From Phalacrocorax aristotelis (taxonomy: Eukaryota; Chordata; Aves; Suliformes; Phalacrocoracidae): a DNA stretch of 64,000 bases. Position 1 is the stretch's first letter, and each line of letters starts with the position of its first letter. Where the stretch lies: the NCBI RefSeq assembly GCF_949628215.1, contig NC_134276.1, forward strand, positions 7,157,690 through 7,221,689, in the 5' to 3' direction. The notes beneath the pieces were generated by a model, which ran no database searches, was not told the DNA's origin, and was given only the letters and a program-made list of their open reading frames with translations. The position numbers were made by a program, and so were the translations under genes. Shown in pieces: positions 34,020-46,199 of this stretch.

Positions 34020-36390
34020 CATTTTTTTCAGACAGTTGCTATTCAGAGCGCCTAATAAATTTCCTGACTCATCTAAGCCTTCCTGGGCGTTCTAGTCTGA
34101 CAACAGGACAAAAAATGGAGAATGTGGCAATTGCCTCAATGATTTGCTTTCATTGTTACTTGTGGTCGTCATTTAGAAAGTGTGTCTTACGCGTAACTGA
34201 ACTTCTTTGGCGTCAGGTTCTAGTCACTTGCTATTTAATTATTTCATGCTTCCCTTCAGCTGTTTTTGTGCTATTCTGAATAGCCCACTGCTGCCTGGTA
34301 TTTTCTCCTTTTGAAGGAATGAATGAGATTGTAATGATTGCCTTTGAGGAAGGCACTTCATACTTGTTCCAGAGGCTTGAAATTCAGCCTAGCTCTGCAC
34401 TTGTGTTGCAGACAGCTTATTCCTGATCTGGCTGTAAATGAGTACCTGGTCGTGGACCCACTGTGGAGTCAAAGGCAGTCACACATGAAAGGTGCATTAG
34501 TTGTGCATAAGTTCTTAATTTAACACTGTGGAAGCTGGCCTGCCTCAACCAAACCACCATATAGACTTGGCAGAATAAAATGGAAGTACATACACACTAC
34601 AATTAATTCATCTTTTCATTCTTTCAGAAAGCTAAACAACTTGAGCTGTACTGGGAGAATGAAGAAAAGGGGGAACTATTCAGGCATACTTACTGTTTTC
34701 TAAGGAGGCTATTTTCCCTAACTCTCACTGCAACACTCTTCCCCAGACCTCACAAAAGCATATCGGTCTCTTTTGCTTCCTCTCCCCTCCAGAAGTTGTG
34801 TTTAAAACGTTATCTTCAGACCACACGAACTGTGCCAGCATCAAGCCCTTTGGTGGTATGTACAGAGACAGAAACCTCTTCTCCTGCGCTTACTCCCTAA
34901 GCTTGCTACACATTCGAGGAGTGAACAAGCCCAACTTGCTGCCACATCACTCTGGAAGCTTGGTAGTTTTGTTGGGTCTTTTTGTTTTGATCTGTTTCTT
35001 GTAGGCTAGAAGACTGTACTCACCAGCCACTTTGTAAGTTCAAGTTTAAGAGGCTGAGTAGAATAGCATGCTAACATCCAGTACTGGCAGCATTGTTTCA
35101 CAGTATGTTAATTAGGCAACTGCTATATGTACCTCTATAACAGTCCTATAAATACACTTCCGTTTGACCACAGATTTTTGGCTCTGCACCCTGTGACATG
35201 CAAGGGGTCAGACTGAACGTTCCTACTGGCTTATTCTGGCATTCTGTATAAAAGCCCATTCTCTTTTTCATTTCATATTTCAGCAGCTGTACAACAAAAT
35301 TTCAAATTGATTAAGAACACGGAAAATGCATAATGCAAAATATCAACCTCTCCTGAACACAGAGGTGGGTATCTGACAAGCTATCTGCAAATGTAGAAAA
35401 CACAGTGCAGATCTTAATCATGATAAAATATGTTTCAAGAGACAAGAAGATAGCTAGCTGGCTCTTATCCACAGTAGTTGATGCCTGGTAATGGTTGGCA
35501 CAGAATATACAGAGACCCTTAGAGCAGTGTCACTGCCTGTTACTACCAGCTGCTTGGCTATGGCCATGCATACTGAGAGGGACATAAAGGAAGAAAACCA
35601 GGACATCCGTCTCCCTTTAGAAGCATGGGTTACGTAACAGCAAAATATTTAAATGATTTTAAAATAATGCAGTAGTAAATAAATCTTTGTAAAGCACTCA
35701 GCACCAGAATGCATAAGCTCTCAGATTAATTCCACTGTTGTGTCAGTATCAAAACAGTTCCCAGCATTTGTATATGTCTGTACTGGCAATTTTGCAGGGC
35801 CTCATACACAAGACTAAGCAACTAGGAGGCAAAGTTCAGACCACCGGCTGAACAGCTCCCTCTAGTTCTGCATCTAAACCAGTATGGTCAACTCAAAAGA
35901 CTGTTCCAAGAATGCCCTCATACTACTTTCCTGTCAAAGGAGTTTTCAACATGTGAAGTGCTTGTAGCATGATGAGAAGCAGCAAAAGTGGAGTCAATGT
36001 TTTCAAGTATGACTGCTAAGGCACACCTGTGTGTAAGTGACCTAAATACTTGTAGATTTATTTTTAGAAAACTGCTGTCCTTCATGGTAACATTTTTAAA
36101 ATATGCGTTGCCTATATTTCACAAGAAAATCATCAGAAGACAAGGTTATCAGTTTCTTTAAGTGTTCATAATTTCTGCAACTTCCTAAGACTCTTGACTA
36201 AAGGGGCTTTCATGGAGATAGAGTTCTTCCATTTTATAGGATTACACAACCTAGTTTAGGTGCACTGCCTTGGAAAAGTTGATATATGTTACTATAACTT
36301 GACATCAAAGTAAATTTATAATTTAATTAATTCTCAGAAGTAATACAGAAAGAGCTTGTAAGACTTGCATTACACTAGCTGTAAACTGAC
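34020..36390. other. CCDC83 intron 4 remainder
   Basis: About 2.4 kb between CR1 copy B and exon 4 with no exon or repeat recognised. Confidence 0.6.
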
Positions 36391-36558
36391 CTGTAGCCCT
36401 GCGAAGGTCATCTTTGACTTCCCTGATGTCTTTTTCCAGATTCATAATCTTGTTGGCCTGTGTTTTACTTCCTACATTTTGGTACTCCAACCAATAATCC
36501 CTCTCCCTCTGCTTTACTAAAAGTCTTTGGCCAGTTTCTTCAATTTGGGAGTGCAGAT
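36391..36558 (-). CDS. CCDC83: CCDC83 coding exon 4
   Basis: 168 bp follow the acceptor ttttaatag. The exon begins with two bases completing Asp (with the G from exon 3), then LHSQIEETGQRLLVKQRERD, YWLEYQNVGSKTQANKI and DIREVKDDLRRAT; the donor is gtcagt. YWxEYxNVGS is the most recognisable CCDC83 signature in the window. Confidence 0.95.
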
Positions 36559-37191
36559 CTATTAAAATAGGAACATCAGAAGACAAGTACATTACCAATT
36601 TCTCAAACTGATAGTTCATAATTCTTATGACTTCATCAACTTCCTTACTAAAGGCTCTTTAACTGGCATTGGAGAAACAAGGGTGATTCTTCTGCACTAC
36701 ACTATGTTGCAACATGACAGCCTCGCACAGTGTCAAGGGCCACCATCATTGCTGAAAACAGCTTGATCTTATTCTGCCAAGGGGAGAGAACAGTTCTTAC
36801 TGAAATGTGGCCAAAGGCGCGTCTCTCCCGCTGAGAATCTCAGGGATGGCAGCCAGAACTTTCAACAATCAAAACTGGTCATTTTTGCTGCCATCAATAT
36901 TTTTTTTTAATCTTCCAGTAAAGCCAGTGCATAAGGCTTTAATGAGTTTCAACTTTATACGAAAAATGAAGCCTCTGTACTTGCACAGTAACATACATCA
37001 CTTGGAATGAACAGAGTTACTTATCAGCCCTCCACCACCTCATACCACATTAAAAGAGCTTAATTTTGGGGACAAAAAGCTTTATGCTTTTTATGCAACA
37101 AGAAAGTCAAACCTCTATTTAAAATGTAAAAAGAAGTACTCAGTCCCAACAGCAGAAACTGCAAACCACACTTCTGCAACTCACAACTTGC

Positions 37192-37360
37192 CTTTCAGAA
37201 GTTGTTCTTTGTCCTTAACATACTGCCATTTTGCTTTCAGTGACTTTTCCACATCATCCCTAGTTACAACCTCCTTTTCATCTTGCTCTTTCTCCTCTTC
37301 TTCTATTTGTCTTAGTATGCGCCTGATGTGTGCCTGCTGTTCTTCCTTCAGAAGGTCATT
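37192..37360 (-). CDS. CCDC83: CCDC83 coding exon 3 (GC donor)
   Basis: 169 bp begin NDLLKEEQQAHIRRILRQIE, contain EVVTRDDVEKSLKAKWQYV and end KDKEQLLK plus one base. The only donor preserving both frame and homology is AAAG|gcaagt, a GC-AG intron with otherwise perfect donor consensus. VVTRxDVE is conserved with human CCDC83. Confidence 0.94.
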
Positions 37361-37619
37361 CTGTGAAAGAACAACAGAAGAAAAAGCATGTATTAAAACA
37401 TTTTCTAATTAGTTTTCAAAGTGACAAACTTAAGTAATGAAGAAAGTAAAATGTGACCTAGGGCCAGGATGCACGGCAAAAACACTCAGCTGAACACCTA
37501 TTCTTCATATTCAAGAAGGACGGAGTGGAAGGGAGAGTTTGCAAGTCTTAGTAGTTTCTCAGTCACTTCAAGACCATTACAACGAAAAGAGGGACAAATG
37601 ACTGCTGTACTTGGTGCAG

Positions 37620-37671
37620 CACGTTAGTAGATTAGTAATTAGTACATTAGTAATTAGTAGATTAGATAGTC
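37620..37671. repeat. Short imperfect tandem repeat (ATTAGTA units)
   Basis: Successive 'attagtaattagta' units, two of them in a longer period of about 20 bp, lie within CCDC83 intron 2. Confidence 0.6.
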
Positions 37672-39333
37672 TGCAATTGCCTGGAAAGTAAGTTCCTTGT
37701 GGGTCAATTTAATAACAATATTTATTTGTAGGAGTTATTTACTTCATGTCAAAGTTCTTCATGACAAAGTACTGCCTTCCTGTAGAAATGTCATCAGTCA
37801 GGTCTCTTGTGTATAACCACAGGAGAGAGTCTTGTCAGAGCTGGAATTAGTTATACCTACTGATTCCACAACTGTGATTATAACCCCTTGCCATGACCCT
37901 CTCAGGTAACACTCAAATTATTTGAAATTACTGGTCAGGTATGTTTGTTCCCAAAGGCTACCATAAAGGAGAAGATAGCTATACTGGCCAAAAGGCAACT
38001 GCACCATTGCAGTCAAGAGAGTCTCAAGCATTCCTCACTTCTAGGATTAACTCTAAACCACACAGGAACATTAAGCAGGAAACAAAGAACGGAGCTCAAA
38101 GAACTGTCAAAACATAGGCAAATTAAACAAACAGTGCTACAAGTGTGCCTTGAAGTGCCTTGCATGGTCTAAAATATGAAGGAGTCCTTGAGAGACCATG
38201 AACTTGCAGCAAACCAAGGGAATACCAGTAACAGACTTCAGATGTCTACAGACGGAAGAGTCAAATGCCACTTCCACTGACAGTTAAGGCCACAAATGAA
38301 ACACCACCAGGGCTTCAAGACTGAAAGGAACACCAAGGACAGCTAAACAGATGGATACTCAAAAAAGCTGGGCAAGTATCAGGCATGGGCAGGACAGACA
38401 GACATTGTTTTAGGAAGTGTGGGCTGCAACATTGTTTGATCACATGATCCAGTTTAAGGATTTAACAGTGATTTGCATTCACTCCATTAGATGACTGTGT
38501 ATATATATCCCCTTTCCAGGTCACTGCTCTCAGTCATCAGATGCCATATTATGGTTCTTTACATACAGTTCTTTATATACAGTTCATATATACGGTTTGT
38601 TAAAGCGTCACTGAGGTGTGATCAGTAGTTACACAACCTTGTTCTAAAAATGACCCGACACAGCTCTTAATCCACAAGAAAGTGAGTCTTCATCAAGCAG
38701 TGCTAAAAATTGCACCTGGAGAATTGTGTGGGGCTCTTTCTTCTTTGTTCCATTTTCATTTTAACTAAGTTTGCAAAGTAACTAAACTCTCACAGAAACC
38801 TGTGCAATCCCATGACCTCAGAAATGAATCAAAGAAGGTCAGCAAATCTCAGCACTTGGTTAGATCTGCTAATACTACTGACAAAAAAGAAGTTAACGCT
38901 GTATATTCTTTATGCACTGAAATACTGAGGAATATTTGCAGGATTGTTTAAAAAGGCACGTCTGAATATACCGCAGTAAAGTTACCTACTGAAAGGGGGC
39001 TTGCTGTCCTATGTTTGCTGCCAAGTAAGATTAAATACTGAGGATCCCATGTGCATTGGAAAACATCCTCACTGAACTCACGTTACCTTACTGCTGTGTC
39101 CTGTTCTGCAATGTTCTACTCCTGCAGCTCCTTTTTCTCATGGTTATATTTAGGGCATTTATGCTTTATGTCACATTTAATTCAGATAACGCTTTAACTA
39201 GTTTCATTGACTGTAAGAAGTCCACTGCAATGACTAGTTTTAGTCAATGTAGTATTAGGATTAAAATAAAATTGAATCTGTGAGTTAAGATACCACATAA
39301 AATGTGCTGGGAGAAGGATGCATGGTCGCTTAC

Positions 39334-39418
39334 CCTTTTATGACATTCTTTGTTCTTTTTTTCTACTTGTTTCAGATCAAACAAAACCTGATCAATTGCT
39401 GCTTCTTTTGTCTCAATT
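39334..39418 (-). CDS. CCDC83: CCDC83 coding exon 2
   Basis: The acceptor tctttttcacag is followed by one base completing Gln, then IETKEAAIDQVLFDLKQVEK and KNKECHKR; the donor is gtaagc. It aligns with QIKEDAVEQFMFQIKTLREK in human and starts the coiled coil. Confidence 0.94.
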
Positions 39419-41159
39419 CTGTGAAAAAGAGCAAAGAAAGAGGCATTCTTACAAGAACAGAAGAGAGGGGAATGTTAAGCCAGATTAGATACCAATACTA
39501 CTGAAATGTTTATTTTTGTATCATATTGCTTCATTCATTTGGGTAGATACCACTTTCCGCTTACTACACATAACAAAATTATTTCCCGTGTATCCCTGGA
39601 CCTTCGTGTTAGTTTGGATCTCATAATCCTGCTGAGAAACAGACTCCCTGGTTATACTGGTCCTTTGTAACCACTAGAGAGGACTAAGCTGGTTTATTCT
39701 TTCTGGAGGTAGTTTAGCTGACCTATTGCACAGGTCTCCTTGAGGACAAAACTGTTTGTGCTCCAGAAATATTTATTACTCACCACTCACTACAGAGGAA
39801 GCCTAGGCAGCTCACTCAGACATAGGTCAGATGAATCCCAAATTGGAGATTCAAACAGGATTAAATTCTTCTGAAAATGTGGCTTGTTGAGCTTCATAAA
39901 CTGCATTTGTACACCAGGAACCTGTTAGCCTTTAAGAAGCGCTAAGGGAATAGGGACTGCAGCCCGAGTAGTATCCTCTAAGTACATTTACACATTTTTG
40001 TGAAAGAACTAGCTTGCTGTTTTCACAATTTTCATAGACTACTTGTCATGCTCTTTGCCACAGCTGTAAAATAAGTATTTTCTTCTGGTGTTCTCTCTTC
40101 TAGAATGGAAATGCTTGGTTGTGAACGGCATCTATTTGCAAAATTCTCTGTAATCTTTCCCTCTGTTCCCAGAATTCATTCACCATACAGCACAATAGAA
40201 GCAAGTATTACAATTATCACAATACCCTTCACTGTTTCAACAGCTATTGTTCTCTGAGTTTTTGGTTTGGTGGTTTTTGCCCCTCCCTATTGTATTAAGT
40301 TGTTTTAAAAGAAGATAATATTTTCCTGGCTAAGTTTGGATCACTCAGTCATGCAAGCTGCAGGTTACTAGATTTGCACCCTCTGGTATCAGCGCGCTCC
40401 AAGGTATTCTTCAGGTGTTCCATCAAGTGCACAAGGATATTAGTTAGAAAGACCAGCACTGGGAGGTGGGGGTATGGTGGTGATGGCTACAGCAAAAATA
40501 TATCACTTATTAGACAGAGGTGACAACTTGGATGCACAGTGTAACCTCCAAATTACCTGCTATTTTAAACCATTTCTGTATTTTGAATACTGATGCTGAT
40601 CTTAATTTCTGCTACTTTAAGGTTTTCCATGAAGTGGCAGCCTATATCCATCATTTTGTTAACGTCAAAAATTTATGAGTAGAATTTGCTATTTTGTCTG
40701 CAGCGTATTGGAACTTTCCTCTTTAGATTATTTTTCTATGGTATTTGTCAGATTAAAGCTACAAAACAGCTAGATTGATGATTCCTCTGACACTATTTTT
40801 CTCAACTCTGTATACTAGGTTTCATCTAGATGACTTAATCATCTAGAAACAACACTCCTCTCCAGTACCCTGGCAGTTTCGTTGGTCATCTATAGTATGT
40901 TACGAGGGCAAGTAATTCACAGGATTATTGTTCCTAAGCAATTCTGAAACAGAAAACTGTACTGAAAATGCAAAATAACAAACTCACTATGAACAGCAAC
41001 CGTTATTTAATGCATAGAAGAAAAAGTAGTAATTGAAATTAAATAAATACTACACACTATATAAATCCTAAAGTGGAATGTGACAGATTTTCACTTGCAT
41101 GATTATGCTGCTTTGTTAAATCAGGTGGTACAGAGGAGTTAGATATTACAGAGGTGAAG

Positions 41160-41222
41160 ACAGAAAGGGAAAGAGAGAGCAAGAGAGAAAGAGAGGGGAG
41201 AGGGAGAAAGATAAAGACAAAT
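41160..41222 (+). repeat. Purine-rich (GA)n-like low-complexity tract
   Basis: About 60 bases almost entirely A and G ('gagagagcaagagagaaagag' type), in CCDC83 intron 1. Confidence 0.75.
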
Positions 41223-42357
41223 ATTTTTCTTCCCCTTTCCCCCTACTGTTGCTGCAGAAACTACCTATCCTGTGTCAGTACAGCACTCACTTCAGTGGAA
41301 GACTCTTCAGACAAATGAGCCATTTGCTTGGATATTTGAAAGTGCATAACAGTAATTTTATCAGAAGGTGGTGTGGTTCTCTTCTCAGCCTAGTAATACA
41401 GTCTGCCTTTTTTTTTTTTTAAGCAAAATAGATGGGTTTGTTTGTTGACTTTTTGGATAGTATTTATTTGTGATATGATTCAGCTAAATCTGGTCTATTT
41501 CACTGTGGAAACTTGTACTCTGTTCCTTGTGAAAATGAAACAGAAAATCCCACATAAACTCTGCAAACTCCTATAGAAGTCACTAGAACTATATGTGGTT
41601 GCTTTTCAATTTGCTTACCCCGCTTTTCATTTCTACACCCAGGCACTACTCATTGCTCCCTGAATGCTGTTCACTGTTGAATATTCGATGCTGCTAAGGT
41701 TCTTCCCTTTCCATTTCTGTCTCTCTGATAAAAGTCACAGAGCTTAATTTTCCTCCTTTTAATCATCTACTCAAAACATTGGAGATCAAAAAAATTGAAC
41801 TATTTTGTAAGTACTTCAGATATTCCCCCCTTCACCCTTATTTTTCCCTGCTTGATTTTAAGAGACCTTTAAGTCATCCCTCCATTATTTTCAAAATAAA
41901 ACACTTTCCTTTGTACTCTGCTCTCAACTGCACCAAGGGAACAAACTGTAGGTCTCGAGGTTCTGGCTAGTGACTACATGCCTCTGTGAACACTAAGGAA
42001 TCCTAAAAAATACAATCAAATGTGATCTTGCAGCTTCAGAGTATGCTGATCAAAAGCTTGCTACTAACAGACAAAAATGTGTTGTGGTTTTTTTTTGTTT
42101 TTAATAAAAATGTTTTCCCCAAGTTATAACCTAATGGCATAAAATTATTTCTGACCCACTTAAATGCTTTCTTATATAGTTTTAAAAGTGTATAGTTCTG
42201 AAATAGCCTTGAAAACCCAAAACAGGAACACTGAAGAACAGTACACAACTGCCACAGTCAGTCAGCTCAGGCTCTGAATTAGATAAGTCATCTTTGTTGT
42301 CTGCTTTATCTATTCACATATTCTTTATAAGTGAAAAGTTAAATATATTAAACCTAC

Positions 42358-42462
42358 TGAAATTCTAGTAAGGCTTCTGGAAAAGCTGATTCAGGGTCTG
42401 TAAGTTGCTCTTCTGGTTTCTCCTCTTTCTTCTTCTCTTCCATGCTTTTTGCTGTGCTTGGC
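42358..42462 (-). CDS. CCDC83: CCDC83 first coding exon with start codon
   Basis: The acceptor ctaacttctag is followed by 19 bases of 5'UTR and ATG at 42441-42443. It then encodes MEEKKKEEKPEEQLTDPESA and FPEALLEFQ with a split Gln codon at the donor gtaggt. The charged N-terminus and the SEALLDYQ-like end match human CCDC83, fixing the start. The acceptor immediately upstream implies at least one further non-coding first exon. Confidence 0.92.
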
Positions 42463-42477
42463 CTAGAAGTTAGATCT

Positions 42478-42545
42478 AAAGGAAGGAAAGGGCAAGCAGA
42501 AAACAAGAACAAGAAGAAGAGGAAGAACAAGAAGAAAAAAGAGTG
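42478..42545 (+). repeat. A/G-rich (AAGAAG)n-like tract
   Basis: Purine-only low complexity of about 65 bases lies just upstream (in gene direction) of the first coding exon, so the minus strand presents a long pyrimidine tract ahead of its acceptor. Confidence 0.7.
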
Positions 42546-43688
42546 ATTTACAAAATGTCATATGTTCACCAGCCTTTGTCACTTGTGACAAGTTCTTAAC
42601 AGTTCTGAAATACACAAAACAAGATGTTTTGCTGACAACAACAATCCTGCCCAGGGCAGCATTTGGGCCCATGTTTTTGGGACATCGTGAAGTCTTGTCC
42701 CGAATAAAGATATGTTCGTGAACAGTGGCCTCTATCACTAGTTATTGCATCCCTTGCTGTGGGCTGTGTTTCACATTCTCGCAAATCAAACAAGCAGTTG
42801 TTTCTTTTCCAGTCCCTTGTTTCTGTTTCTTTATCAGGCTTGTTTTATCGAGTCCCCTTGTTAATATGCATCTCTTTCCCTCTCCTTCTGTTCTCCTAGC
42901 ACTATGAATATTTGCCTTTCACTGCGACTCTGATATCAGTTTTCATTGTCAGAGCTAGAACAAAACCACTCTCTGAAGGGATATGCATGTCAGCAGTATT
43001 CCCTGGGCATGCTGTCACAACTACCAACCTCAGAATTCAGCTGACAATGAATAGCTCTGTAATGGAACTGGTAGCATATATTACATAAAATAAAAAAGTC
43101 ACAAGAAAAGGGCACTTATGAAGATTCCTTACTTGTAACGGTCACATAATCAAATGCCAAAACCGGATTAGTTCATATAACATAGGAAGCTCTATTCCTG
43201 AATGAGCAGAAACATTGTACATAACCTGTTTCCATATTAAACTGCTTTTCTGAATTCTAACAATTATCACGCTAATGTTAAAATGATACCGACTTGTTCT
43301 GTGACTAAATACAACAGGCTGGATACTTTTCCTATTGAAACAAGTACAAGGAAACAGAAGGGAAAAAAAAAAAAAAACCAAACAAAAAAACCCCCACCCA
43401 GTGGAAAGCCACATAGCAAGCCTGCCAAATCGATGTAAAATCAAGGGAATGAAGGAAAACCAACTATCAACAGATGCACTCTAATCCATATGCTGGCGCA
43501 TGCCTTCTCGCTGCTCTCACCATACCCTGAAGCAAGGCGATGTCAGCTTTCTGTGTACCAAATAACTTTCTACCCTAAATGAATAGCTGATGCCTGCCCT
43601 TGACAGTGCGCTGGAGATTGCAGGAAGGCGTGTAAAAGGAACGCTCACTGTGTGGCAGCTCTACAAGTGAAAGAAAGGGTAAACATAC

Positions 43689-43773
43689 CTTGGAGTCTAT
43701 GTCCCCATGCAGCTCCTTAGACCTTGAAACATCTTTTTCATAATGTTTTATCCAGAGGAGTTTTACTCCCACT
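43689..43773 (-). other. Candidate CCDC83 5'UTR exon
   Basis: On the minus strand an acceptor (gcagttttccaacag) and a strong donor (CCAAG|gtatgt) enclose 85 bp, between the CpG island and the first coding exon. This is a position where a non-coding exon is needed, but nothing beyond splice-site quality supports it. Confidence 0.25.
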
Positions 43774-44821
43774 CTGTTGGAAAACTGCTTGTGCAGATTT
43801 TGCCTGTTCTGCTGCTGAAGAAAAGTTCATACTCATGGGAACAATTGTCTAGAGCTGTCAATCATTGTCTTTGCACCACCTGATTATTTATGTCGCAGAC
43901 ACAGCTGATTCCATTCACAGAAACCTGGAAAATTCTGACTCCAGCAATGTCTTGAACTTCTGAAGAGTCCCAGATCAAAGTTTTAATGGTTGCTACACAT
44001 TAGTAAAATATTTCTACTGTGGAATTCCAGCACAATCACACCTGTGCCACAGTATCATCACATGACTGCAGTAAACCTTACTGACATTTAACCATCCAAG
44101 AAAAAAACCTTTTGCACTTGAGCATCCACTTGAGCCTGAAGCCATATTAAGTTCTTAATATTCACACACAACCTTTGCAGATACCAACTCAATTTAAGCT
44201 TCAGTTTATTAAATACAATATTTTTCATGAAACTTTTAAAAGTCCTACAAATGACTGTTATAAGACTGAGATTTTTAAAAAAGGCCAAGTGAATTAAGAA
44301 AAAAAAAATCTCACTGAGACAGGAAGGTAGATACTTAGCTCCCCTAGGCCTTTTGAAAATTTCCAGCCCAAATGCACAAGTCTAGGATAGGTTTTTTAAG
44401 TATAGAAAAGAATCTGTCATTCTTCTTCAGCGCAGAATTAACTGGGGTGGTAATGACTCCACTTACACTTGGGCGTTTATTTTACCAATTTTCCTCAGAA
44501 ATGGAAGATCACTGCACCGATCCCTCCTTTTTTTTTTTTTTTTATTTCTTTCCCTTCCACTAAATGGATAATCAAATCCCCTGCTTAAAACTGGATACAA
44601 AGTGAAACATTTTGGGCAGCTGTACTTTGGAAAGGTTTTGGGTTTTTTTTGGAACTCCAGCCCCAGGTGAGCTCCACTGATATATTTATGAAATTCTTCC
44701 TGTGCAGGGAGCAATGAGAAAGCCTCCAAGCTACACAGCAAGGTAAAAAAAATACTATAACGGATTTGCTGGATTTTGCAAACTGTAGAAAATACACATG
44801 AGATAGAAAGGAACATATTTA

Positions 44822-44940
44822 GAATCATTAAGGTTGGAAAAGAACTCTAAGATCATCAAGTCCAGCCGCCAACCCAACACCACCATGCCTCCTAAACCAT
44901 GTCCCTAAGTGCCATGCCTACATGCTTCCTGAACACAAGG
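44822..44940 (-). mobile_element. CR1 LINE 3' fragment
   Basis: 'agaatcattaaggttggaaa', 'agatcatcaagtccagcc' and 'aacaccaccatgcc' match the 3' region of CR1 read on the minus strand. About 120 bp, diverged. Confidence 0.82.
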
Positions 44941-45159
44941 GGGGACTGAGGAATTAACTGCAGATTTTAAACCAGCAGGAAAACATTTACAGAGGGCAAG
45001 ATTTATTTCTTTGCCCAAACAAATAAATCAAAACTCTTGACAGGCCTCTACTATCGCTACCACTTTCTCAGTCAATAACTACACTGCCATTATACCCTTA
45101 GAAGAAGCAAGCAACTCCCAGACACTGCAACCTAACTATTGTGACTTTCCAGGCACTGA

Positions 45160-45830
45160 TCACAGGGACCACCTTTATGGCACCTGTATGGCAGCTCACC
45201 ACACACACAAGATCAATCACCATCATCGGCGCCAGCCACACCAGCACTGGCACTCACGCTATTCTCCTCTTGTACCTCAAACAGCCACATTACCAGTAGC
45301 CTCTGCTCCCTCAGTCCCCATCAATAACTACAGCTCAGCACTCTGCAGCCACACTGTAACCCCTTCCCTATTTCTGAAATAATAATTCCCTAATTATATT
45401 CTAATAATTCCCTCTGTCCTCAATCCCTTCCCACACGTCCCTTCCACATATTCCCCACTAGGCCCTTCATCACCAGACGTCCCAGTGGACAAAGCTGGGC
45501 CACCCCTCACAGTGCCCAGAGCCTCCCAGTCTGCAGCCACCAGCCCTCACTGTCACTCTGTGCCTAAGCTCCTCCACGCTGTCCCCCACCTGCTCACAGC
45601 ACCCACCGCCAGTACTCCCCACGGTCCAGCGATGAGGGAACTCCCCTCACCCTGCCGCCACCGTCCACCCCCAAGTCCCCCTCACGGCCCGGGGCACCTG
45701 CGCCCCCAAGGGGTAACGGTCACCCCCTGTACCCTGTTGCACCCACACACTGTTCCTCCTCTGCTGCAGCGCCCATAGCCCTTTTCCCTTTTTTCCCCTT
45801 TTTTCGCTTTCCCTTCCCTTCGCCCCGCCG
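45160..45830 (-). promoter_or_regulatory. C-skewed (G-rich in transcript) region beside the CCDC83 CpG island
   Basis: For about 670 bp the + strand is rich in C and poor in G, ending in a nearly pure pyrimidine tract (45777-45827). On the minus strand, the direction of CCDC83 transcription, this gives a G-rich RNA just after the island. Such skew is typical of R-loop-forming regions downstream of CpG-island start sites; that role is inferred. Confidence 0.5.
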
Positions 45831-45872
45831 CCCTCAGTCAGGGCCTACCGCGCGCCCCGCCAACGGCTGCCG

Positions 45873-45886
45873 GTCGCCAGGGCAAC
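45873..45886. promoter_or_regulatory. RFX X-box (ciliary/testis-type promoter element)
   Basis: GTCGCC-AG-GGCAAC fits GTNRCC N(0-3) RGYAAC at every position. RFX factors use this element in promoters of cilium and flagellum genes, which suits a testis-biased coiled-coil protein. Function is inferred. Confidence 0.6.
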
Positions 45887-45924
45887 GAGAGGCCCCGCCC
45901 CTCTCCGCCTTCCGAGGGGCGGCG

Positions 45925-45939
45925 GCGCCCTCTGGCGGC
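45925..45939 (-). promoter_or_regulatory. CTCF core motif match
   Basis: Read on the minus strand, CCGCCAGAGGGCGC fits the CTCF core CCRSYAGRKGGCRS at all 14 positions, inside the CpG island. Confidence 0.55.
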
Positions 45940-46199
45940 GGCCTCGCGGGACCGGCCGGCGGGGAAAAGCCCGCGAAAGCGCGGGGCCGTCCCTCGGCGG
46001 GCGGAGGGGGTGCGTCCCGCACCCGATGCGTGAGGAGCCACCGCTGCGGGGCAAGGCAGAACCCCTCCCAGGCTCTCCTGCAGAAACAGTCGGGTGCAGC
46101 GACGGGGTGTTCACTTGGTGATTCTTGCCCTGGCACCTCACCTTAGGAAAGGGGAAAAGCAACCGTTAACAACAGCACAGGGGTCGTTTAAGTCCTGAC

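Larger units (their letters stand above)
22592..46000 (-). other. CCDC83: CCDC83 gene (coiled-coil domain protein 83)
   Basis: All ten coding exons could be read on the minus strand, in transcript order: 42358-42443, 39334-39418, 37192-37360, 36391-36558, 31988-32079, 30751-30819, 28164-28285, 27068-27153, 24684-24868 and 22649-22834. Lengths sum to 1248 bp, 415 residues plus stop, against about 413 in human CCDC83. Every junction is phase-consistent. The N-terminal two-thirds is Glu/Lys-rich heptad-like coiled coil; the C-terminal third is acidic and ends in a conserved MIKAL-type tail. The molecular function of the family is not established; in mammals expression is testis-biased. The promoter is probably the CpG island at about 45.83-46.06 kb. 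The gene is tail-to-tail with PICALM and two CR1 copies sit in its introns. Confidence 0.93.
45830..46060 (-). promoter_or_regulatory. CpG island, probable CCDC83 promoter
   Basis: A dense CpG block (for example ccgcgcgccccgcc, ggcggcggcgccc) sits 3.4 kb upstream of the first coding exon. It contains a perfect RFX X-box and a CTCF-core match. Possible first-exon donors on the minus strand are GCG|gtaggc (45845-45850) and the better CTAAG|gtgagg (46138-46143), so the start site may lie at 45.87 kb or beyond 46.2 kb. Confidence 0.7.

Noticed and set aside
45188-45778. Pro/Ser/His-rich open frames of 64 and 97 codons
   Set aside because: Produced by C-rich, stop-poor DNA beside a CpG island; composition-driven, no homology.
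45834-46162. Three overlapping minus-strand frames in the CpG island
   Set aside because: Frames stay open because the GC-rich sequence lacks stops; Arg/Pro/Gly-rich with no family; better read as promoter.
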